A DNA stretch of 64,000 bases from Methanocella_A sp049676595 (GTDB lineage Archaea; Halobacteriota; Methanocellia; Methanocellales; Methanocellaceae), in assembly GCF_049676595.1 (NCBI RefSeq), contig NZ_CP187259.1, forward strand, positions 2,976,001-3,040,000, written 5' to 3'. Positions 1 through 8,146 of the stretch are shown here, one piece after another. The stretch's first letter is position 1. Each line of letters begins with the position of its first letter. Under the pieces are notes generated by a model that was not told the DNA's origin, did no database searches, and saw only the letters and a program-made list of their open reading frames with translations. A program made the translations under genes and the position numbers.

Positions 1-583
1 TGCCGGCCCGAGCGAGATTGTGGTCATCGCAGACGAAACTGGCAACCCGGTGTTAATTGCGTCTGACATGATCGCCCAGATGGAGCACGACGTGAACTCC
101 CTGGCCGTCCTGATTACGCCGTCGGAGGCGCTGGCAAAAGCCGTGGACTCGGAGATCAAGCTGCAGACTGCGACCGCCCTGCGGAAGCAGATCATCGAGA
201 AAGCCGGCTACGTCATCTACGTCACTGAGGATCTTGACGCGGCGACAGCCGCCTGCAACGAGATCGCCCCGGAGCACGTCGAGATTATGGTTGCGAACCC
301 GATGCCCGTGCTGAACGAGGTCAGGAACGCCGGCACGGTCTACGTCGGGGAATACGCCCCGGTCGCCGCCGGAGACTACGCCAGCGGCGCCAACCACGTG
401 CTGCCGACCGGCGGGTACGCGAAGACCTTCTCGGGCATGAACGTGATGCAGTTCCTCAAGACTACCAGCGTTCAGTACATCGAGAAGGAAGGCCTGGACA
501 GCATCCGGGACACAATCGTCGCCCTCGCGAACATAGAGGGCTTTGACGCTCACGCAAAATCAGTCATGAAGAGGTTTAGTTAG
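1..583 (+). CDS. hisD: Histidinol dehydrogenase, C-terminal part (5' end outside window)
   Basis: Last enzyme of histidine biosynthesis: the NAD-dependent two-step oxidation of L-histidinol to L-histidine in the cytosol. The frame is open from base 2 and starts in the family motif AGPSEIVVIADE, so the N-terminal half lies outside the window. Also visible are the conserved DMIAQMEHD segment with its metal/substrate-binding acidic and His residues, the PEHVEIM motif, and the GDYASGANHVLPTGG segment near the active site. The gene ends 10 bases before aspS and probably shares a transcript with it. The visible part shows no frameshift. Only the missing 5' end limits the call. Confidence 0.95.
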   Translation, partial: AGPSEIVVIADETGNPVLIASDMIAQMEHDVNSLAVLITPSEALAKAVDSEIKLQTATALRKQIIEKAGYVIYVTEDLDAATAACNEIAPEHVEIMVANPMPVLNEVRNAGTVYVGEYAPVAAGDYASGANHVLPTGGYAKTFSGMNVMQFLKTTSVQYIEKEGLDSIRDTIVALANIEGFDAHAKSVMKRFS

Positions 584-593
584 AGGTTATCGC

Positions 594-1898
594 ATGAAGA
601 GGACACATTACTCTAAGGATATCACGCCGGAGATGAACGGCAATGCCGTCATCGTGAGCGGGTGGGTTCACGAGATCAGGGACTTCGGTGGACTGGCTTT
701 CCTGATTTTAAGGGACAGGGCTGGCCTGGTACAGGTCACCATGCCCAAGAAAAAGGTGCCCAAAGAGATCGTCGACACAGTCAAGAGCTTGAGCAGGGAA
801 TCAGTAGTCTCCATAGGTGGCACGGTCAAGGCTGAGGCCAAGGCCCCGCACGGCTACGAGCTCATCCCGACCGAGATCGAGGTGCTGTCGATCGCCGACG
901 CCCCGCTGCCCCTGGACCCCACGGGCAAAGTGCCGGCCGAGCTGGACACCAGGCTCGACGCCAGGTTCATGGACATCCGCAGCCCGGAAGTCACGGCCGT
1001 GTTCACCATCAGGGCCCACATGATCAAGGCGGTGAGGGATTTCCTGTCTGCCAACGGCTGCCTGGAGATAGCGACGCCGAAGATCGTGGCCACCGCCACC
1101 GAGGGCGGCACTGCCTTATTCCCGATCTCCTACTTCGACCGGGAGGCTTTCCTGAACCAGAGCCCGCAGCTGTACAAGCAGATGATGATGGCCTCCGGCA
1201 TGGACCGGGTCTACGAGATCGGCCCCATCTTCAGGGCTGAGGAGCACGCGACCAGGAAGCACCTGAACGAAGCCACGTCCATAGATGTGGAACTCTCGTT
1301 TGCCACGCACGAGGACGCCATGATCCTGCTGGAGAACACTATCGCCTACGTGTATAATCATGTAAAAGAGAACTGCGCCAGCCAGCTCAAGGTCCTCAAC
1401 ATCGACCTGCAGGTGCCGAAGACGCCCTTCAGGCGGGTGCCGTACACCGAGGCCATCGCCATCGCGAAGACCAGCCCCGAATGTGCCCACTTAGAATTAG
1501 GCGACGACCTGGACACCGCAGCAGAGCACGTGATCGGCGAGACCGTCGGCGAGCACTACTTCATCGTGGACTGGCCGACCAACATCAGGGCTTTCTACTC
1601 CCAGGCCTACGACGAGAGGCCCGAGGTCTGCAAGGCCTTCGACCTCATGCACCCGAGGATGGAACTGTCGTCGGGCGCCCAGCGTGAGCACAGGGTCGAT
1701 AAGCTGACCAAGAATCTGGAGGACCGGGAACTGAACCCGGACAGCTTCAAGTTCTACCTGGACTCCTTCAGGTACGGCATGCCCCCTCACGCAGGCTGGG
1801 GCCTGGGAGCAGAGAGGCTGCTCCAGACCATGCTCAACCTGAACAACGTCAGGGAAGCAGTCCTGTTCCCGAGAGACAGGGTCAGGATTACTCCCTGA
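594..1898 (+). CDS. aspS: Aspartate--tRNA(Asp/Asn) ligase, archaeal type
   Basis: Class IIb aminoacyl-tRNA synthetase of 434 residues, the usual length of the archaeal/eukaryal AspRS without the bacterial insertion. Residues about 17-105 form the OB-fold anticodon-binding domain (SGWVHEIRDFGG). The catalytic core follows, with motif 2 around YEIGPIFRAEEHATRKH and motif 3 as GWGLGAERLLQTML near the C-terminus. His26 in GWVHE and the Pro in KAPHG (residue 85) match positions where characterised non-discriminating archaeal AspRS carry His and Pro, so I infer that it also charges tRNA-Asn for GatCAB. The ATG is preceded by a GAGGT-like ribosome site and lies 10 bases after hisD. A T-rich stretch follows the stop. 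Confidence 0.95.
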   Translation: MKRTHYSKDITPEMNGNAVIVSGWVHEIRDFGGLAFLILRDRAGLVQVTMPKKKVPKEIVDTVKSLSRESVVSIGGTVKAEAKAPHGYELIPTEIEVLSIADAPLPLDPTGKVPAELDTRLDARFMDIRSPEVTAVFTIRAHMIKAVRDFLSANGCLEIATPKIVATATEGGTALFPISYFDREAFLNQSPQLYKQMMMASGMDRVYEIGPIFRAEEHATRKHLNEATSIDVELSFATHEDAMILLENTIAYVYNHVKENCASQLKVLNIDLQVPKTPFRRVPYTEAIAIAKTSPECAHLELGDDLDTAAEHVIGETVGEHYFIVDWPTNIRAFYSQAYDERPEVCKAFDLMHPRMELSSGAQREHRVDKLTKNLEDRELNPDSFKFYLDSFRYGMPPHAGWGLGAERLLQTMLNLNNVREAVLFPRDRVRITP

Positions 1899-2030
1899 TC
1901 CCTTTTTCACCTTTCTTTTTCTAATGCAAGCACCCCGCCTGCGTAGCATCTACTTTTCACATTTGCGCGGCATCAAATCAAATACTGGCCAGACTATACT
2001 TGAATACCGGCCTGCCAGTGGTGTCTCTTA

Positions 2031-3146
2031 ATGCCAGAGTTCAGTGAGAAATGTCAGATATGCGGTGTCGATACTTACCACCTTGTAGTAGACCTTGCCG
2101 AGGAGGGCATCTGGATCCTCGACCGGAACGATCAGTTCGTCTTCGCGAATAAGAAGCTCCGATCGATGCTCGGCTACTCCGGGGAAGAGCTGCTCTGCTG
2201 CAGCGTTTACAATATCGTGGCTGAACAGGACCGGGAGATTGTAAAAAAAGCGCTGGAGCGCAGGCACCTGGGCGTGAAAGAGACGTACAGGGCCCGGCTG
2301 AAGAGAAAGGATTCCGGCCTCATCTGGGTGGCGGTGGCCGCGTCGCCCATCCTCGACCGGGAGGGGAACTACACCGGCACTGTGACCGTGGCGCTGGACG
2401 TATCGCAGGAAAAGGAGAACGAGGAAGCCCTAAAAAAGGAAAAGGCACAATCTGACATGTACCTTGACCTCATGGCCCACGACATCAACAACCTCAACCA
2501 GGTCGCCATAGGGTTCCTGGAGGTCGCCATCAGCGAGCTTCCAGAGCAGATGCCTGACAAAGACCAGATACTCGGCCGTTTGAACAAATCGCTGGGCAGC
2601 CTGTACCGCTGCACGGACCTCATCAACAACGTCAAGACTCTGAGGCGGCTGAAGACAGAGCAGCGCCGGCTCGAGGACGTCGACCTGGGTGAAATCATAG
2701 CTGAAGCGATAAGGGATTATCCTCAGGACCCCGGTAAGCGTACCTCGGTTAACTATGCCAGGCCGCAGGGTTGTATCGTCAGGGCGAACCCGCTGCTGAA
2801 GGAAGTTTTTACAAACCTGATCGGCAATTCGGTTAAGCACTCACGAGGTCCGGTAACTGTCTGGATTTCAGTCGACTCCGCGTGGGAACATGGCAGGAAA
2901 TATTACGAGGCGGCGGTGGCCGATGACGGGCCCGGCATACCGGACGACCAGAAAAAAGAGTTATTCCAGCGCTTCAAGAGCGAATACCAGAAAACCAGCG
3001 GCCACGGTATGGGGCTTTACCTGGTGAGGACCATTGTCGAAGACTTCGGGGGCATGGTCAGGGTCCAGGATCGGGTGTCAGGCGATTATTCGCATGGTGT
3101 AAAGTTCGTAGTCCTGCTGCCTGCCGTAGAGTGGCCACCAGGATAA
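2031..3146 (+). CDS. PAS-domain sensor histidine kinase
   Basis: Probable cytoplasmic sensor kinase of 371 residues with no membrane segment. An N-terminal CQIC pair precedes a PAS domain (about 18-130, with the GYSGEEL and SPILDREGNYTG signatures). A dimerisation helix carries the H-box DLMAHDINNLNQ, phospho-acceptor His about residue 150. The ATPase domain has an N-box (EVFTNLIGNSVKHS), a G1 box (DDGPGIP), an F-box (LFQRF) and a G2 box (GHGMGLYLV). The H-box variant HDINN is common in methanogen kinases. No response regulator lies nearby, so the partner is unknown. The last strand (KFVVLLPAVE) matches the tail of the PAS protein at 3993-4613, which suggests shared origin. Confidence 0.88.
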   Translation: MPEFSEKCQICGVDTYHLVVDLAEEGIWILDRNDQFVFANKKLRSMLGYSGEELLCCSVYNIVAEQDREIVKKALERRHLGVKETYRARLKRKDSGLIWVAVAASPILDREGNYTGTVTVALDVSQEKENEEALKKEKAQSDMYLDLMAHDINNLNQVAIGFLEVAISELPEQMPDKDQILGRLNKSLGSLYRCTDLINNVKTLRRLKTEQRRLEDVDLGEIIAEAIRDYPQDPGKRTSVNYARPQGCIVRANPLLKEVFTNLIGNSVKHSRGPVTVWISVDSAWEHGRKYYEAAVADDGPGIPDDQKKELFQRFKSEYQKTSGHGMGLYLVRTIVEDFGGMVRVQDRVSGDYSHGVKFVVLLPAVEWPPG

Positions 3147-3201
3147 CCCGGCTCTGCCCGACATATATTACCCGTACATATCGGGCGATAAGCAGCCATC
3201 A

Positions 3202-3873
3202 TCAGGCGATAATAGTAGCGAACTTCTTTCTGACCGTCGATGCTTCCCACCTGTTCCCGTGGCCGGGGCAGATATCCGTGGCCCCGTTGTCCAGCACCTT
3301 TTTCAGCCCTGCCCCGATCATATCCGGCGACTCGGCAAAGGGCGGCATCCCCGGGCTGTTTTTTAATACCAGCGCCGCGAGGTTGTCGCCTACCGCGCAG
3401 CCCCCGTCCGACGCGAGCACGGCAAGTGATCCCATCGTGTGGCCCGGCATGGTGAGGACTCTGGCGTCTATACCATAAGCGCTGAGGTTCATGTCTTCTT
3501 TCACTACCACATCGACCTTGCAGGGGCTCGCCTTTGCCCCGGTGAACAGCTTGATCATCCGTCCGGTCAGATTGACGGGCACCACCGGTGCACTCTCGCC
3601 CTTCTCGACATAGCTGGCATCGGGCCAGCCGGCCATGACAGGAGCGTGGAAAGCAGCCTTCAGCGCCTTCAGGCTGCCGTAGTGGTCGCCGTGGCCGTGA
3701 GTGAGAATGAGGAGCTTTACCTGGTCCCTTGCGATGCCATTGGCATCCAGCGCGGCAAATATCTTTTTCTCGTAGCCCGGCAAGCCTGCATCGATGATAG
3801 CTGCTGCCCGGTCCCCTTTAAGAATATATGAGTTAGTGAAACTATTACCGGTGGAGAGGATTGTGGAAGCCAT
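3202..3873 (-). CDS. Metallo-beta-lactamase-fold hydrolase
   Basis: 223-residue MBL-fold protein of the glyoxalase II-like hydrolases. It has the metal motif THGHGDH (about residues 59-65), a following metal-binding His in PGHTMGS, an Asp in AVGDN and a C-terminal PGHGNRW. Other family members hydrolyse thioesters or related small molecules using two metal ions; the substrate here cannot be read from sequence. It is soluble, with no signal peptide. It converges with the histidine kinase across 55 bases. A second MBL protein at 55481-56107 is similar in length and motifs but is not a neighbour. Confidence 0.82.
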   Translation of the reverse strand: MASTILSTGNSFTNSYILKGDRAAAIIDAGLPGYEKKIFAALDANGIARDQVKLLILTHGHGDHYGSLKALKAAFHAPVMAGWPDASYVEKGESAPVVPVNLTGRMIKLFTGAKASPCKVDVVVKEDMNLSAYGIDARVLTMPGHTMGSLAVLASDGGCAVGDNLAALVLKNSPGMPPFAESPDMIGAGLKKVLDNGATDICPGHGNRWEASTVRKKFATIIA

Positions 3874-3992
3874 AGTAAAAACTACCGGGAGATGTTATAA
3901 AAAGTTATTCCGTGAGCAAGGTACTGCGGTTTATTAAGAATTCGACTTAGGGAATGCCGAAGCGATTTCCAGACTAACCGGTTAGGACCCGG

Positions 3993-4613
3993 TTATTTTT
4001 CTATCGCAGGCAGCATTATCACGAACCGGGCACCCTCCCGGTAATCGCCCGGCACCCGGTCCAGCTCTACTACACTTTCCTGCAGTGCTGCTTCACACTT
4101 CTCTCGTTCTGCGACATCGGTGCAAAAGAGAGTGTAAAAGGCAGGGTTGCCGGCTTCGTCGCAGAGGAGGCTTACTGTAAGTTCTACAGGTACTCGGGAC
4201 CCATCTTTCCTGGCAAGTTTCGATTTAAACAACGTGCTCCCCCCGGTTTCGATCAGCCCCGAGAGCGCCATATTGCACGTATCCCTGAGCTCGGGAGCAA
4301 CGAGGCGACTGATCAGGGACATTACCGCCAGCTCTTCTCTGGAATAGCCTGTCAGATCGCTGAATGCCTCGTTCATCGAAGTGATGGCGCCATCGGTCTT
4401 CAGGACAGCAAAAGGCTGCCGCACAGTGTCGAGGATAAGCTCGAAAAACTCGAGACACTCATGCAGTCGGGCAATGTTTACTTTTATGCAGGCTTTGGGC
4501 TTACTTCGTCCATGGCAATCTTGACAATCTTTATCCGAAGGGCTCCTAGTCATACAGTCACCGACAAGTCCGGACATTACATTTTTTAGTGCCTCAGAGC
4601 ATGCCTGTACCAC
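3993..4613 (-). CDS. PAS-domain protein, apparent core-deleted histidine kinase
   Basis: 206 residues from a GTG start, or 194 from an ATG at 4577 that would avoid the 28-base overlap with the upstream gene; neither start has a clear ribosome site. A Cys-rich N-terminus (CQDCH) and a linker lead into one PAS domain (about 55-170, with TGYSREEL, a PVELTV strand and a FYTLFCTDVAERE exit helix). After AALQESVVEL the chain jumps directly to DRVPGDYREGARFVIMLPAIEK. That piece is the last strand of a histidine-kinase ATPase domain, compare DRVSGDYSHGVKFVVLLPA in the kinase at 2031-3146. H-box, N-box and G-boxes are absent. The gene therefore looks like a kinase that lost its catalytic core in frame. 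It may still act as a PAS-only sensor, or it may be a decaying gene. Confidence 0.75.
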   Translation of the reverse strand: MVQACSEALKNVMSGLVGDCMTRSPSDKDCQDCHGRSKPKACIKVNIARLHECLEFFELILDTVRQPFAVLKTDGAITSMNEAFSDLTGYSREELAVMSLISRLVAPELRDTCNMALSGLIETGGSTLFKSKLARKDGSRVPVELTVSLLCDEAGNPAFYTLFCTDVAEREKCEAALQESVVELDRVPGDYREGARFVIMLPAIEK

Positions 4614-4849
4614 AGCTGGTCAAAGATTGTAGCGTCACGGTAGTCGATTCGATATACACGGTGGTATGGGATAACAGAGCCGGACTCTAGCTCCAGACCG
4701 AAGGCTCCTATTTCCTTGATCTCGTCACCGCTCACCGTAGCCGAGTCCCTGGGGCTGCCCCGGCTAACATAGTAGATGGTAGCATCTGAGAGGCTTTCGC
4801 CGGCCTTCCATTTGAGCCTGTTCAGCACGTCTCGCGGGGTTACATGCAT
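4586..4849 (-). CDS. DUF504 (MJ1316-type) RNA-associated small protein
   Basis: 87-residue protein of the UPF0248/DUF504 family. It shows the family pattern PRDVLNRLKW, then YVSRGSP, a central ELESGSVIPYHRVYRIDY and a short C-terminal tail. The MJ1316 domain has been proposed to recognise RNA cyclic-phosphate ends in RNA repair systems, so a role in RNA end processing is plausible but not shown. The ATG lies about 120 bases from the divergent SpoIIM-like gene. The PAS protein follows with an overlap or close spacing, which suggests co-transcription. Confidence 0.8.
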   Translation of the reverse strand: MHVTPRDVLNRLKWKAGESLSDATIYYVSRGSPRDSATVSGDEIKEIGAFGLELESGSVIPYHRVYRIDYRDATIFDQLWYRHALRH

Positions 4850-4935
4850 GATCTATAAGTTATGGTGAAAGGGCAGATGCTATACTTTAGTCCCGGAAGC
4901 CCCGGAAATTTTCTGGGGTTCTGCTGTCATGTAAA

Positions 4936-4944
4936 ACTTAAATA
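4936..4944 (+). promoter_or_regulatory. TATA box of the SpoIIM-like gene
   Basis: The ACTTAAATA element is centred about 27 bases upstream of the ATG at 4968. Archaeal transcription usually starts 25-28 bases after the TATA box, which predicts a leaderless mRNA. No ribosome site is visible in the interval. A short palindrome, AATATTTGAAATATT, overlaps the box (4941-4955). Confidence 0.5.
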
Positions 4945-4967
4945 TTTGAAATATTGATCACTCTGCT

Positions 4968-5963
4968 ATGCGCCTCCTCGAAGACATCAAGGCGATCTTT
5001 CGCAAAGACTGGAAACTGTTTCTGATCATCAACGCCATCTACTTTGGCGCGATCCTCCTCGGGGCCGTCATAGCTCTCGTGTATCCCGACCTCCAGATGT
5101 CGATGATAGCGGCCACCGGCCAGACTTACGGATCCGGTGGAGTATATGCGAGTATCGGGGACGCATATACCAGCGGCAATGTGGTCATGGCAGCCATCGC
5201 GACGTTCCTGGTAAACTTCATTCCCGGCACTCTGCTCATGATAGTCTTACCCTCGCTCATCCTGCCGTTCTGGGCGCTGCTGTTTTGCACGTTCAGGGCC
5301 CTGATCTGGGGCGTCATGCTGGTCGTGCCCGTTCCGGGCGTGCTGCCGCTGAGTACTCTGGCACCTCACTACCTGACTCTGGTGCTGGAAGGCGAGGCGT
5401 ACATCATAGCCATGTTTGCCTGTACCAGAGGCTTGATCGCGCTGCTGCAGCCGAAGGCGTTCGGCACCGACTCCAGGCTGCAGGCGTACAAGCAGGCGAT
5501 TATCGACAACGGAAAGCTGCTGCTGGTAGTAGCGCTGGTGCTTGCCGTGGCCGCGACATACGAGGCCATCGAAGTAATTGCAGTGGCGGGTGTTGCCGGC
5601 GGCGCCTCATCAGGCGAACTATCCGGCGCTGGGTTCGGGGCTAATTCCAGCTACTCCAACTGGTGGCAGAACATAGAGAGCAATAGCACCACGTGGACTA
5701 CCTTTAACCTGACTGCCGGGAAGCCGGCGAGAGCGCAGTTCAACTCAGAGGGCAGTCCGATCGACGTGATGGTCATGGACCAGGATAACTATACTGCTTT
5801 CGACGCGGGCGGCTCCAACTGGAGCGCGTACGTCGCCGCGAATGACACGGTCAGCGTAATCTTTGACTTTACTCCCACCCACGACGATACGTACTGGTTT
5901 GTCGTGAAGAACGACGGGAACGCGATGACGAGAATTCACGCGCAGCTGCGGTATCAAGTATAA
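4968..5963 (+). CDS. SpoIIM/DUF95-family membrane protein with C-terminal exodomain
   Basis: 331 residues. The first ~215 form a SpoIIM (DUF95)-like integral membrane domain: a cytoplasmic start, a TM near 18-38, a cluster of TMs between about 70 and 160, and another at about 183-213. The hallmark FxxNFxPGTLL-like pattern appears as FLVNFIPGTLLM. After the last TM a Gly/Ser linker leads to a ~110-residue, Trp- and Thr-rich beta domain (WTTFNLTAGKPARAQF, then a YWFVVKND end) that should lie outside the cell and resembles pre-peptidase C or GOLD-like beta sandwiches. Archaeal SpoIIM homologues have no settled function. A strong terminator follows, so this is a single-gene unit. Confidence 0.7.
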   Translation: MRLLEDIKAIFRKDWKLFLIINAIYFGAILLGAVIALVYPDLQMSMIAATGQTYGSGGVYASIGDAYTSGNVVMAAIATFLVNFIPGTLLMIVLPSLILPFWALLFCTFRALIWGVMLVVPVPGVLPLSTLAPHYLTLVLEGEAYIIAMFACTRGLIALLQPKAFGTDSRLQAYKQAIIDNGKLLLVVALVLAVAATYEAIEVIAVAGVAGGASSGELSGAGFGANSSYSNWWQNIESNSTTWTTFNLTAGKPARAQFNSEGSPIDVMVMDQDNYTAFDAGGSNWSAYVAANDTVSVIFDFTPTHDDTYWFVVKNDGNAMTRIHAQLRYQV

Positions 5964-5971
5964 AATTAATC

Positions 5972-5996
5972 GGGGCGATAACGCCCCCTCTTTTTT
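5972..5996 (+). terminator. Hairpin plus T-run after the SpoIIM-like gene
   Basis: Stem GGGGCG/CGCCCC with an ATAA loop is followed by CTC and six T residues. It lies 9 bases after the stop codon and in the gap between two convergent genes. Confidence 0.75.
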
Positions 5997-6003
5997 CAGG
6001 CGA

Positions 6004-6852
6004 TTATGCTGACTTCTTCTGGCGCAGGTTCCGCAGGTACAGCACCAGGGAGGCTAGCCAGACCAGCGACAGGATGACAAACATGGGCATCGCCGAAGCG
6101 TCTGCAAGCGGAGAAGTCGGGTCGGCCATGCCCCCGAAGTACTGGTCGATGCCGATGCCGAAGAGCTCTATGGTGTAGAATGTCAGCATCGTGCCGGCCA
6201 GGGCATATCCCCACTCCTTGCGCTGCCATAGCCAGACGGCGGCCAGGGCGAAGAGAGGGGTCCAGAAAGCCAGGTCGATGACGCTGATGTGGTTAGTCGG
6301 CAGCTGAGTATTCGCTATGCCAATCGGCCGGACACCGGTCATCATCCCCTCGATGTGCGGGATGACGTCAAGCGGGATAAAGATGAGAATCGGCAGCAAC
6401 AGAAAGAGGATAGCGGCAATGCGAAGGGGCTTTTTCAGGTTGAAAGCCCTGGCGATCGCACCTACACTCATCTGGCCCAGGATTGCCACAAACGACCACA
6501 GTGCCAGCGACAGCATGAGGACGTAGATCAGGAACAGGCGATTAAAGCTGGCGCTGAAAGCGAAGTAGAACGAATTGTAGAGGATGTACAGGACAGAGCC
6601 GGCCCAGATCATCTGCGCCCTGAGCGAACCCCTGGCCGAGAGGTACATAGAGATTAGCATCGCAGGAACGGCCACCAGCATGATGACCAGAGCCGTGCCC
6701 CGGGCACAGCCGGTTAAGGCGAGGTTGTCTCCGGCAAAGAGCTCGGGATGTAGGAAGCTTGCCGCGCATGCGGCCAGTGCCACTATTGCGAGAGCACCCG
6801 TTAGCAGGTAAGCTATGGTCGGGTTCTGTTGAGATTTACCATCCGGACTCAT
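6004..6852 (-). CDS. Multi-spanning membrane protein, unknown function
   Basis: 282 residues from the ATG at 6852; the frame stays open to 6930, but that extension is polar and gives an unlikely start. It has about eight hydrophobic segments with short loops, and a basic C-terminus (LRNLRQKKSA). The pattern suggests an integral membrane protein with both ends in the cytoplasm. I recognise no transporter signature, catalytic motif or metal site. A loop with PHIEGMMTGVRPIG between TM5 and TM6 is the longest polar stretch. Its 3' end converges with the terminator of the SpoIIM-like gene. Confidence 0.65.
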   Translation of the reverse strand: MSPDGKSQQNPTIAYLLTGALAIVALAACAASFLHPELFAGDNLALTGCARGTALVIMLVAVPAMLISMYLSARGSLRAQMIWAGSVLYILYNSFYFAFSASFNRLFLIYVLMLSLALWSFVAILGQMSVGAIARAFNLKKPLRIAAILFLLLPILIFIPLDVIPHIEGMMTGVRPIGIANTQLPTNHISVIDLAFWTPLFALAAVWLWQRKEWGYALAGTMLTFYTIELFGIGIDQYFGGMADPTSPLADASAMPMFVILSLVWLASLVLYLRNLRQKKSA

Positions 6853-6949
6853 AGAGCTAAGAATTTTTACGAACGGTAATATAACTTTTGATCGCCGTAC
6901 ATCAGTGCATCCTATCCGGATGACGGGCAAAAATGAGTAAAAATAGGTA

Positions 6950-7966
6950 TTATTTACTACTGTTGCAGTACCTTTTCAGCACCCTCAGCGCATTCAAAGT
7001 TATCCACTTACTTGGCTCGGCATTCCGCTCGATGTCGACCTGGAACTTGCCGTTGAAGGTGTTCTCGAGCTTCCACCTGCCGTTTTCATCCTGTTTCGAA
7101 ACCAGCAGATCGATGGCTTCATTCATCCGCTCGTCCCTGTAGCCGAGCTTTGTCAGTATCCCCAGGATTTCCAGTACGTCGGTCTGGTACATGAGCGGAA
7201 AGCCGAACTGCTGCCAGCCGGGCTTTGCCAGCTTTCGCAGGTTATGGCTTCTTTTATGGACGTGGTGGATCAGCAGGAATTCTGCCCCTTTTTCGATCGT
7301 CTCTTTCACTTCAGCCGATCGCTGCTCTTCCGGAATTTCCGCCAGCGCTTTCAGCGCTTTAACCACACCCATGTGACAGGTGTGCTTTCCCCAGCACATC
7401 TCGTACTTGTCGTAAGGCCAGCCAGATGGTGCTTCACCTTCGCCGTCGTCGAAGCGCTGGTAGGTGGTCAGCCACGCTATGCCCTGCTGTAGGCGGGGAT
7501 CATCGAGGTAGCCGAAGCGTATTAAGCTCCATACCATATTTCCCGTCAGGCAGGGGATAACCTCTCCGTGTCGCCCTCCGCCGGTCTTTACTGCGGTAGA
7601 CTGAGAAAAGCCCCCGCTTTCCAGGTCCTGAGAATGGCTTAGTATGTACTCGCAGGCTTTTTTCACCCGTTCATCTTTGCCATCCGCCCCGAGTTCGGCG
7701 AGGATTATGAGCTGCCATACCGTACCTTTATACTTCGCCGTGTAAAAGCGCCCGGGCTCTTCCCATGCGCCTTCCGGGCGCTGCTCTGCGAGGATTGCCG
7801 GCACAAGTCCGGCCCTCATGATCTGCTCCTTCGCGTTCTTTACTTCCGGGTCGCACTCGGGCAACGCCAGCAGGTCACGCAGGGCAAAGTAACGTACAGA
7901 AGGATTGTCGTTCTCCAGCAGCCATGCCGTAGCGTCTCCCTTTAAAACACATTTCCAGTCGACCAT
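6950..7966 (-). CDS. Alpha-alpha toroid (prenyltransferase/squalene cyclase-like) protein
   Basis: 338-residue soluble protein built of repeated helical hairpins, with Trp-rich turns such as RPEGAWEEPGRFYTAKYKGTVWQL, ESGGFSQ, PSGWPYDKYEMCWGKHTCH and QDENGRWKLE. These QW-like repeats are typical of the terpenoid cyclase/protein prenyltransferase alpha-alpha toroid fold. The DXDD or VSDCTAE catalytic motifs of true squalene-hopene cyclases are not visible. Two Cys residues near one His (CWGKHTCH) could bind metal. Its enzymatic role is unknown; similar stand-alone proteins occur in methanogens and bacteria. A GGGGGT stretch nine bases before the ATG may serve as ribosome site. Confidence 0.65.
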   Translation of the reverse strand: MVDWKCVLKGDATAWLLENDNPSVRYFALRDLLALPECDPEVKNAKEQIMRAGLVPAILAEQRPEGAWEEPGRFYTAKYKGTVWQLIILAELGADGKDERVKKACEYILSHSQDLESGGFSQSTAVKTGGGRHGEVIPCLTGNMVWSLIRFGYLDDPRLQQGIAWLTTYQRFDDGEGEAPSGWPYDKYEMCWGKHTCHMGVVKALKALAEIPEEQRSAEVKETIEKGAEFLLIHHVHKRSHNLRKLAKPGWQQFGFPLMYQTDVLEILGILTKLGYRDERMNEAIDLLVSKQDENGRWKLENTFNGKFQVDIERNAEPSKWITLNALRVLKRYCNSSK

Positions 7967-8065
7967 ATCGCCTTGACCCCCGGGACAATTATTGATATAA
8001 GATTATTAGCCCTGCCAGGTCTTGAAATATCCGGTGCCGGGCCTTAGAGTACTTACGAAAATAAG

Positions 8066-8094
8066 GTAAAAGTGGGCAGGGCGGAATGCCCTGC
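8066..8094 (-). terminator. Hairpin after the Gly-rich secreted protein gene
   Basis: Read on the minus strand, stem GCAGGGC/GCCCTGC (8076-8094, 5-base loop) is followed by a T-rich stretch. It lies about 50 bases past the stop of the 8147-9307 gene. Confidence 0.5.
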
Positions 8095-8146
8095 TCCAGC
8101 CATAACTACATCACTAGTTCAATGTACTAATCATTAAAGCCTCAGG

